A DNA stretch of 64,000 nt from positions 62,001 through 126,000 of the forward strand of contig JAGOPY010000008.1 in assembly GCA_017991835.1 (NCBI GenBank). Reading direction: 5' to 3'. Under the pieces are notes generated by a model. The model saw only the letters and a program-made list of their open reading frames with translations, searched no databases and was not told the DNA's origin. The translations under genes and the position numbers were made by a program. The DNA is from Bacteroidales bacterium. GTDB taxonomy: Bacteria > Bacteroidota > Bacteroidia > Bacteroidales > JAGOPY01. This document shows positions 6,738 through 13,831 of the stretch, piece by piece (position 1 is the stretch's first letter; each line of letters opens with the position of its first letter).

Positions 6738-8657
6738 CTAATCTTTGAGGCAGCGGACAGGCATACCGCGTGCTTTGTAATAGCTGTGCATTTGGCAAAA
6801 GCCACTTGTGATGTACAAGACCCTGCCGTTGTTAGCATCGCTTTGTGAACCGCTCCAATATAATCCAATTGAGCCTCTGCTGGCGAGAGAACCATCGGTA
6901 TAACTGAGATAACCAGCGGCATGCATTTTCAGCAAACTGGCATATGAATCTGAATAATTATCCCATCCCCAGGTTGCATCAATATTATCCCACTCGGCAG
7001 AAGTGGGGAGACGCCATCCAGTGCCTAACAATAAGGCACAAGGATCTTGGGCCAACTGCCAATCATTATTCTCACTGATAGGGGTAATCCAAGCAGTGGC
7101 AGGCGTGCGTAATGTCCCAGTATGATTATAACCTTGTTTCCGATTGAACTGCCAATACCAGCCAGCAGATTCTTCTGATGCATCGGTGGCCGAATAAGCT
7201 GTATAATTTGCGCCCAGGTTCTGTTTGATCCAGCATTTAGAAATTCCATTTAAATCAATTTCGGCCAATTGGTAGATGACGTTTTTATTGACGGGGGCTA
7301 TTCCATTGACTGTATGATACTTGCTTAGTGAAGTTTGACCATCGCAAGGGCCTGATTGCATTTGTCCCCGGATTGTGTCGCCGTAATCTGTCGCGTCCTC
7401 ATTGGATGCATAAGCCCTGAAATAGTAGATGGCATGGGGGATAAGATTGGTCACATCAATATTATACGTGCCCAGCCCGCCCTGAGTATCTGCTTGCCAG
7501 GCTTCACAATCTTCTAGCGTTGGCAATGGATTTGTCCGGCTCCAGCAAATCCCGCGGGCTGTAACGCTGCACCCTCCCTCGTTCGTGACCATATTTCCCT
7601 TTACAGTCAGTGTAGTCGACGTAATGTTTTGAAAATAGCCGGTAGCTACAAATGGCGTATCGCATTTTGTTTTGAATCCTCGCTCCAGGCCATATTTAAT
7701 CCCTTTTTCATTTATAGCATATGCTACCACTTTGTAATCCTGGTTGCTGTTCAGGTTATATATCCTTTTTGAAAATGAACCCGTTCCCTGGCCTAATCTT
7801 TCAATTCCCAGGTGATGCTCATAAGTAGGTGTATAATCGATAGCCCAGCAAACCCCTCGTTCCGTGACATTACCATTCCCTTCGCCTAAAACAATTCCAC
7901 CAACAATTGCTGAATTAGCCCAGATATAGTCAATATCTTCTGTCAATACTTCTGGTAGAAATAGAGTTAAAGTTGTCGGGTTCTTCATGTCACCGTAAGC
8001 TGTATCGACCTGGTTGATAGCGTAAGCTTTGATATAATAGGGAGTGCTTTCGGTCAGATTTGTAATGGTATAGGTAAAAGTTCCCAAACCACTGTTGTTT
8101 TCGCTTTTGCCCAGGCAATGGGCCAGCGAAAAATCACTATCCTTGTCCCAGCAAATACCCCTGGCTGTAACGGCAAAACCGCTGTCGCTCTTAACGGTCC
8201 CTCCGCAGGTTACGGAAAATGCCGTCAGATTGGTGATGGTTGCCGTGGTTACCCTGGGCATTCCGGTTTTTAATGTCCATGTTTCTTTCTGGCTACCATA
8301 TATTGTTTGGGTAGCAGTTTGGATGTAAGACCGGAAATAGTAACGGGTATTCGGATTCAGCGACTGTATGGTACTTGAGAATTTTCCGGCGCTGTTCAAC
8401 GGTCCGAGTTGAGTGTGATCACCGAAGACCGAGGGCATGGATTCAATCCCCCAGCAATGCCCGTGCTGAACTATCTTATTTCCTCCCAGTCCGCCAATTG
8501 TTGTTTCAATGATCACATCCCTGTACCCGATGCTGTCTATTCGATCACCTGTAATCTCTATTTTGTTAGTTGAATCGGGCAGTTCATATTCTTTTTTGCA
8601 GGTTGAAAAGATAATGGCTGCAAAAAATATGCTGGTTATCAGAGCATAGCGTTTCAT
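6738..8657 (-). CDS. Lipoprotein with Fn3-like repeats and C-terminal FISUMP domain
   Basis: 639 residues. A lipobox (IFSTCKK) follows the signal peptide, so it is probably a surface or periplasmic lipoprotein. About five repeats of roughly 90 residues follow, each with TARGICW or ERGVCWAI, then a GLGTF/GTGSF turn and Y(Y/K)I(K)AYAxN: the fibronectin-III-like repeats usual in Bacteroidota surface proteins. The last 190 residues are a Fibrobacter succinogenes major paralogous (FISUMP) domain: WIKQNLGANY, GTGWRLPTSAEWDNI, GLYWSGSQ and MPVRCLKD. It is the last gene of a unit with the barrel protein (11 bp upstream) and the caspase. Binding or display is likely; the ligand is unknown. Confidence 0.8.
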   Translation of the reverse strand: MKRYALITSIFFAAIIFSTCKKEYELPDSTNKIEITGDRIDSIGYRDVIIETTIGGLGGNKIVQHGHCWGIESMPSVFGDHTQLGPLNSAGKFSSTIQSLNPNTRYYFRSYIQTATQTIYGSQKETWTLKTGMPRVTTATITNLTAFSVTCGGTVKSDSGFAVTARGICWDKDSDFSLAHCLGKSENNSGLGTFTYTITNLTESTPYYIKAYAINQVDTAYGDMKNPTTLTLFLPEVLTEDIDYIWANSAIVGGIVLGEGNGNVTERGVCWAIDYTPTYEHHLGIERLGQGTGSFSKRIYNLNSNQDYKVVAYAINEKGIKYGLERGFKTKCDTPFVATGYFQNITSTTLTVKGNMVTNEGGCSVTARGICWSRTNPLPTLEDCEAWQADTQGGLGTYNIDVTNLIPHAIYYFRAYASNEDATDYGDTIRGQMQSGPCDGQTSLSKYHTVNGIAPVNKNVIYQLAEIDLNGISKCWIKQNLGANYTAYSATDASEESAGWYWQFNRKQGYNHTGTLRTPATAWITPISENNDWQLAQDPCALLLGTGWRLPTSAEWDNIDATWGWDNYSDSYASLLKMHAAGYLSYTDGSLASRGSIGLYWSGSQSDANNGRVLYITSGFCQMHSYYKARGMPVRCLKD

Positions 8658-8668
8658 AAGTCAAAATA

Positions 8669-9511
8669 TTAAAAACAAACTCCTAATCCGGCAGTCCAGT
8701 TAATTGTTTTAAAGCTGATAGTGGTCAGGCCACCCGAGAAAATTATCCTTCCGGCACGATACATTGCACCGGCATTCACATCGATTCCTTTTATATCATG
8801 TTCCGAATTGATGACATTGGAGGTTCCGGTTGCGTTATTGCCTTCGTAATTGTAGTTTGTGATCTCGAAAAGATATCTTTCCCATCCATATCCCAAACCA
8901 GCGTACAGGTGAAAATTTTTCCCCGCCTGGTAGGAAATTCCGCCATTAACGGAAAATGCCGAATATCCCTTCTGGCCAGTAAATTCATAATAACCTTGCT
9001 GATCATAATCGACAACGGCATTATCGGTGTAAGTATAATCACCCGACGCAAATGCCAAAGCATTAAGCCGTATTTCCGTGTAATAGCCTATCTTTCCGGT
9101 GATCCCTGCGCGCACCCCGATATAGGTCATGGCATTTCCCACATAGCTTATATACCTTGACCTTTTCACCTCCTCTTCTATGAGTTTCGGAACAACTTTA
9201 AATTTCAGTTCTTCATCGGCAAACGGGAGTTCTTTCATGAAGGACCAATAAGCGACATGATCACCGCTTTTAATCCCCGGTCCGACATCACCCCTGATTT
9301 GTTTCAGGGGGCCGGTCCAGGTTTTGCCATCGTCTTTACTAACAAATATGCTGATATCCAGTGTCTGAAAAAATCTCACTCCACTGATTGTATAGGTAAT
9401 CCTGATCTCATTGTTCTCTTCCATAAAGAAATCGATATTCTTTACTGTCTGTCCCCGAAGGTAAAATCCACATAAGATAAAGAATCCCATGATGATAAAT
9501 ATCTTTTTCAT
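8669..9511 (-). CDS. Outer-membrane beta-barrel protein
   Basis: 280 residues from the ATG at 9511, which gives a good signal peptide (MKKIFIIMGFFILCGFYLRG then Q); an upstream extension adds only a non-signal stretch. After a small N-terminal beta domain (ITYTISGVRFFQTLDISIFV, SKDDGKTW) the C-terminal 150 residues alternate in barrel fashion, ending TINWTAGLGVCF, with an aromatic last residue. Such proteins with the SxDxGxTW segment often accompany FISUMP and caspase genes in Bacteroidota. It lies 19 bp after the caspase gene and 11 bp before the FISUMP gene, so the three are probably one unit. Confidence 0.7.
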   Translation of the reverse strand: MKKIFIIMGFFILCGFYLRGQTVKNIDFFMEENNEIRITYTISGVRFFQTLDISIFVSKDDGKTWTGPLKQIRGDVGPGIKSGDHVAYWSFMKELPFADEELKFKVVPKLIEEEVKRSRYISYVGNAMTYIGVRAGITGKIGYYTEIRLNALAFASGDYTYTDNAVVDYDQQGYYEFTGQKGYSAFSVNGGISYQAGKNFHLYAGLGYGWERYLFEITNYNYEGNNATGTSNVINSEHDIKGIDVNAGAMYRAGRIIFSGGLTTISFKTINWTAGLGVCF

Positions 9512-9530
9512 AGTAGTTGCAATTGGTGGA

Positions 9531-11345
9531 TTATTTATCGAATTCGACAAGCAACATATTACTGGTTCCATGAAATACCGGTGTTTGCAGGCCTAGAGTC
9601 CTGCTGGACTTTTCAGAAACATTATTGATCACGTAAGTAGTCAGTTCATTCATGGAAATCTTACCATCGGCATTTTCATCTGCATTTCCCTGAATACCGG
9701 CACACAGGTAATATGTGAACAGGCCATATCCCATTTCATCAAACCCAATGGAGGTCTGATCAAATGTTGAGGATGAAAACACGGTAAAATTCGGATTGGT
9801 CAGCCAGGGCTGGCTTTCCGGGGGCCTTACATACACACCTTTTGTGGAGGCAAGATTTACCGCCTGCAATGATTCGGTAATCCGGGAATCTCCGCTAAAA
9901 CAAGCATCCAAAAAGATTGTGACACTTCTTGCTCCGAGAGAATCCAGGTTATCGTAAAGTTTGCCCAGTTCATATCCCTGCTTCTCAAAGGCCAGTTTAT
10001 TGCAATCGGAAGGTATCAGGTAGGATTTCTTTCCATCCTTTGAAGGCAACCCATGCCCGGAGTAGAAGACGAATACATCCGTTTTATTCTTCACGATCAG
10101 GTTTTTAATTTTCCCGTAATAGGGATTGAACTGGTTGTCGAAAAAATTGCCAGTAACCTCTTTATCCGTATATTTTCTAACAAAACCAAGACCCAGGACA
10201 TTTTTAAGGTATTTCTCAATAATGTTTGCATCGTTGACTGCATAAGGAGCGGGTGCAAAATTGTCGTAATGTTCAACTCCAATCACAATTCCTATGGCAT
10301 CCGGATGAGTGGTCATGGAAGTAGGAACGACGCCAATATCAATGAGTGCAGGATCTCTTCCGGTAAAGTTCTCAGGGGGCAATTCAAATCGGGCAAAGGG
10401 TTTGGCAAGCTTCTCATAATTGGCTTCGACATCCACTTTAACGATCTCTGCAGGTTTTTGATCGAGTGCCAAAGGAACCGGAAATTCAACCAGGTTGCCT
10501 CTGTGATAGTCATTGGTTACAGTCAGAAATAAAGGTAAATTGCCGTCTTCCTTTACCAATTGGTTTGGGCTGACAGCTACTTTGAAGGAAGCGACATCAC
10601 CCCTGTCCATGTTACCCAGTTCGCCGGAAAACACATTGCATACCTGTCCATTCGTATCCTTCAACATGACGTTGGGATCGGCGGATTTAATCTCAAATTT
10701 TACATTCGGTGCTATATTCTGGGCTATATTCTGGATATAGATTTTGAGGAAAACCTGTTCGCCTTTCTGGATCCTTCCATCTATCGGGTTTCCATACGTG
10801 TTTTTGCCCACATCAATAATTTCCAAACCGGAAAAAGCGAGTTCCGGAATAACAAATTCATTTGTATTAAAAGTCAGATATCCGGGATTCATATTATAAT
10901 TGAAGACTTCTGTGCCGTAGATATCAATCCGGTGTTCAAGGGTTTTAATCTCCAACCCGGCCCGGAGTTTAAAAGAGGCCTGCACACTTGTACCTTCATA
11001 GATGAATGGAAACCGGCAGATGGAATCAATGATCAATGCGGGATCGTAATTCCTGTCGACCAGTTTGATTTCAACTCCTTGTGCCGGACCAGCCCCGGTA
11101 TTGCGAATCGTCATAACCACCAGTGCGTTTTCCTCTGCTTCAAGGATCAAATTCTCATTATCATCGACGAACTTTAAGTCAGCGGCTGTCATCACCAGGT
11201 TTGGAGGCAATCCTGGTTTGAAGTTGGTGTTTGCAACTAATCTTTTTGCCTGACTTTCTCCTGGTTTTACTTTTTGAGCAAACCCATCGGAAATAGAATA
11301 CATGCAAATGATAATTGCTAATAAACCAAAGACTTTATTATTCAT
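9531..11345 (-). CDS. Exported caspase-family (C14) peptidase with EF-hand loop
   Basis: 604 residues: signal peptide (1-23), two CARDB-like beta domains (about 50-310; ILEAEENALVVMTIRNTGAG), then a caspase domain from about 348 (DAIGIVIGVEHYDN). Catalytic His431 lies in VFVFYSGHGLP and Cys482 in TIFLDACFSG, both intact. Near the C-terminus residues 556-567 form a complete EF-hand loop, DENADGKISMNE, pointing to calcium binding. Bacterial metacaspases of this type cleave after basic residues, often with calcium dependence; here specificity is unknown. The enzyme would act in the periplasm or outside, beside a transglutaminase-like protein and a barrel protein. It is a candidate effector of the neighbouring sigma/anti-sigma-like pair. 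Confidence 0.85.
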   Translation of the reverse strand: MNNKVFGLLAIIICMYSISDGFAQKVKPGESQAKRLVANTNFKPGLPPNLVMTAADLKFVDDNENLILEAEENALVVMTIRNTGAGPAQGVEIKLVDRNYDPALIIDSICRFPFIYEGTSVQASFKLRAGLEIKTLEHRIDIYGTEVFNYNMNPGYLTFNTNEFVIPELAFSGLEIIDVGKNTYGNPIDGRIQKGEQVFLKIYIQNIAQNIAPNVKFEIKSADPNVMLKDTNGQVCNVFSGELGNMDRGDVASFKVAVSPNQLVKEDGNLPLFLTVTNDYHRGNLVEFPVPLALDQKPAEIVKVDVEANYEKLAKPFARFELPPENFTGRDPALIDIGVVPTSMTTHPDAIGIVIGVEHYDNFAPAPYAVNDANIIEKYLKNVLGLGFVRKYTDKEVTGNFFDNQFNPYYGKIKNLIVKNKTDVFVFYSGHGLPSKDGKKSYLIPSDCNKLAFEKQGYELGKLYDNLDSLGARSVTIFLDACFSGDSRITESLQAVNLASTKGVYVRPPESQPWLTNPNFTVFSSSTFDQTSIGFDEMGYGLFTYYLCAGIQGNADENADGKISMNELTTYVINNVSEKSSRTLGLQTPVFHGTSNMLLVEFDK

Positions 11346-11462
11346 AAGACAAAGATTTACAATTACTTGCTTAATAAGTGCTTTGAATCGTTCAGTTTCA
11401 ATTTCGTGATCTGGTTACTAGTATTCTGACATTCTAAAGTTATATAATAAAACCAATACTTG

Positions 11463-12983
11463 TTAATAAATAAAGATTATTCCTGGTTTCTCCTCCCGGT
11501 ATTTATCCGATATCATTCCGATGCCGGCATGAATATAGGTCGGGTCGCAGTAATAATATTTTAAACCATCGACTTCAACATAAGCGCCGTGATCTGTCCG
11601 GTCCTGGAAACTGACTCCCAGCGCCACATGACCACTGACTCCCAGCGCCTCATGGCCATTATATTGCAAACCGATTACTTTGCAGCGGGTAAACAATCGG
11701 ATAAGCCGCGCCAGCAAGACGGCACGGTCATCACAATCGGTGTAGGGATAAAACAGCGATTGCTCGGCAAACATATATTTTTCTCTTCCGAATTGATCCA
11801 GGTCGTTCTGATAAGGGAATCCCTGAACGAATTGCAAAAGTTGCCCCACTTTCTCAGGGTCGGTCTTTCCTTCCAGTTGTTTAAGGAAAACAGCTGTAAG
11901 ACTGGAATCGGCCAGTTTCGAAAAAGGGGTGGAATACTGGACCGAAAGGTTGCCGGGAGGAAAGGAGGAGAAATAATCCAGGAGATTTTTATCAAGGGTT
12001 ATCTCGATGGGGCTTTCGCTGCCGATTTTTCGGGGAATCGGGACGGATGGAAAGGAGGGAAGCTTATCTGACTTAAGGGTGAACCTGGTTTGATTTTCCG
12101 GATAATTGTTTGAATATGAATCCAGTGATTTAATGGAAATATCCTCCCCCTCCAGGGGAAGCACATAAAAGGCCTTCCCGTCAATAACTGCGTTTACCGT
12201 ATAAAGTTTGTGCTCAGGGTGCACCAGCAAATAAATCTTATCGCTGTTATAGCCGGCTTTGACAATGTACCCGTTCCGGAGCAGGACATACCAGATGAAA
12301 AGGGCTTGTTCATTGGCATCAGAGGTGAGTTGTCCCGCTGTTTTCCTGACCAGTTGAACAACTCCCCAGTCGTTCAGTCTCATTTTTTTCGCCTGGTAAT
12401 AAAGACTGGCTGCGTTGTATTCCATGACAGGTGAGCCAATAGCCTTTTCGAAGTACTGATCGAAAACAGACGGTGAAAGGACCGATGGGAGTGGCGTTGC
12501 GTTTGTCGTCTTCAGAATGCTTACAGGGCTATTATAGAAACTGACCGTTTCTTTCCGGGCTCCGGCAGGCTCAGGTGTAAGAAAAGGCGCGACATCCGGG
12601 ATTTCGGATGTTTTTTCAGGATAAATGATCGATCCGGGCTGGATTTCGAATTCCAGAATTTGCATGCTTTCGAATACGGGAGCGGTTTTTGGCTTGGGAA
12701 TGGATGGCTCTTCGCTTTTAGTTATTGGATAAGTCTTCCATTCTCCTTTCAGATAAGCGATGAAGATCGAGTCATTTTTTCGTTTATAATCCTGGAAATC
12801 CTGTTGCTGCTTGTTTTTATAGTCTTCAAAACCCTTCTGACCGGCCTGCCTGTAAGATTCAAATCCGCCGGTTTTTTCCTTTTTTGCAGAATCAACCTGG
12901 GCGAATCCGTGGTGGCAGATTAACAAAAATGTTATGATAACTGCCGGTAAAAACTTATTGAGGGTTAGTAAGATTTTCAACAT
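11463..12983 (-). CDS. Exported transglutaminase-like cysteine-protease-fold protein
   Basis: 506 residues from ATG 12983, chosen because a signal peptide follows at once (ending HHGFAQ). After a charged Lys/Gln-rich stretch with two KxxQ/GFxDYK repeats (about 40-70) and a proline-rich linker, the C-terminal 150 residues show a transglutaminase-like triad: Cys417 in YTDCDDRAVLLARL, His452 in GHVALGV and Asp480 in YYCDPTY. This fold hydrolyses or crosslinks amide bonds. The His segment is tandemly duplicated (GHEALGVS, GHVALGVS) by a 24-bp repeat in the DNA. The 50-bp promoter segment at 13062-13111 equals that of the sigma-like operon, so co-expression is likely. Confidence 0.7.
   Translation of the reverse strand: MLKILLTLNKFLPAVIITFLLICHHGFAQVDSAKKEKTGGFESYRQAGQKGFEDYKNKQQQDFQDYKRKNDSIFIAYLKGEWKTYPITKSEEPSIPKPKTAPVFESMQILEFEIQPGSIIYPEKTSEIPDVAPFLTPEPAGARKETVSFYNSPVSILKTTNATPLPSVLSPSVFDQYFEKAIGSPVMEYNAASLYYQAKKMRLNDWGVVQLVRKTAGQLTSDANEQALFIWYVLLRNGYIVKAGYNSDKIYLLVHPEHKLYTVNAVIDGKAFYVLPLEGEDISIKSLDSYSNNYPENQTRFTLKSDKLPSFPSVPIPRKIGSESPIEITLDKNLLDYFSSFPPGNLSVQYSTPFSKLADSSLTAVFLKQLEGKTDPEKVGQLLQFVQGFPYQNDLDQFGREKYMFAEQSLFYPYTDCDDRAVLLARLIRLFTRCKVIGLQYNGHEALGVSGHVALGVSFQDRTDHGAYVEVDGLKYYYCDPTYIHAGIGMISDKYREEKPGIIFIY
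11610..11657. repeat. 24-bp tandem duplication inside the transglutaminase-like gene
   Basis: Units 11610-11633 and 11634-11657 differ at only two positions and encode GHEALGVS and GHVALGVS on the minus strand. The second holds the presumed catalytic His. Confidence 0.8.
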
Positions 12984-13061
12984 ATTGACCAACAATTGTT
13001 TCAGATCTTCATTTATTGCAACAAGCAACCAATTACTCCTGGTATACTTTTGTCAGTAGTT

Positions 13062-13111
13062 TATTTCAGGTTTTGGCAAAGTGTAACAAGGCTGTACCAA
13101 AGATAGGAAAA
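13062..13111 (-). promoter_or_regulatory. Promoter segment of the transglutaminase-like gene (50-bp duplicate)
   Basis: Identical over 50 bp to 6188-6237. On the minus strand it carries TATCTTTG (13105-13098) and TGTTACA (13088-13082). It ends 78 bp before the chosen ATG. A short array of GATTTTC units (about 13112-13136) lies just upstream. Confidence 0.7.
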
Positions 13112-13136
13112 GATTTTCGATTTTCGATTTTCGATT

Positions 13137-13622
13137 TTAGAAGTCCATAAACCGTTTTTTTGCCAGCATCTTTTCCATGAAGATACCGATGCGGCGGGTG
13201 CGGGTGTCGGACTGGCGTGCGTTTTCGATCCAGCGCATGAACTCTTTTTTGTCGGTGTAAGAGAGGCTGGTATAAAACCGGCGGGCTTTCGGATTTTCTT
13301 CCAGCAAGGCGTTCACATCTGCCGGCACCTCCACTTCCCGGATGTCGGTATCCTGTTCGATCTCGACTTTGATCTCGTCGCCAAAGGTCTTTTCGAGCTG
13401 GTGGCGCACCTCTTTTGTGATCCCGAGCACATGGCACGGCATGCCCATCCTGGCCAGGCTTCCCCGGTAGTGCACCAGGTCGTCGAAAACGGCTTTGACT
13501 TTCACCTGCCCTTTAACCCCGTAGATCTGCCTGACGTCGTGGGGAAAAATAATGTACCCGGCATCTTTCCCGGGATGCTTCTCGATCCTGGCATTGAAGG
13601 TGATCTTGGCAGTGGATTTCAT
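13137..13622 (-). CDS. YdeI/OmpD-associated family protein (DUF1905 plus OmdA)
   Basis: 161 residues with the usual two parts. Residues 1-90 are the DUF1905 barrel (YIIFPHDVRQIYGVKGQVKV, GITKEVRHQLEKTFGDEIKV). Residues 100-161 are the OmdA helical end (ALLEENPKARRFYTSLSYTD then KKEFMRWIENARQSDTRTRR). Family members are small cytoplasmic proteins, some linked to bacteriocin protection, with no proven reaction. It is a single gene, next to an 8-bp repeat array upstream and the duplicated promoter segment downstream, with no obvious functional link to either neighbour. Confidence 0.85.
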   Translation of the reverse strand: MKSTAKITFNARIEKHPGKDAGYIIFPHDVRQIYGVKGQVKVKAVFDDLVHYRGSLARMGMPCHVLGITKEVRHQLEKTFGDEIKVEIEQDTDIREVEVPADVNALLEENPKARRFYTSLSYTDKKEFMRWIENARQSDTRTRRIGIFMEKMLAKKRFMDF

Positions 13623-13632
13623 TTGGCGACTG

Positions 13633-13704
13633 TTTCAGTGTTCCAGTGTTCCAGTGTTCCAGTGTTCCAGTGTTCCAGTGTTCCAGTGTTCCAGTGTTCC
13701 AGTG
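13633..13704. repeat. 8-bp tandem array (TTCCAGTG)
   Basis: Eight perfect TTCCAGTG units (13641-13704), preceded by one TTTCAGTG. The array lies just upstream of the YdeI-like gene's start codon (13622), in its leader or promoter region. Confidence 0.95.
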
Positions 13705-13831
13705 TTACGGATTTCAAAATTAATAATTCTTGGATTATTTGGCATGCGGATGGGTAAATTAGTCGGTCTGCCACTGTTTCTTCAAATCACCGGAATATCC
13801 TATTTTTACATATTAATCAAATCAAGTCTTT

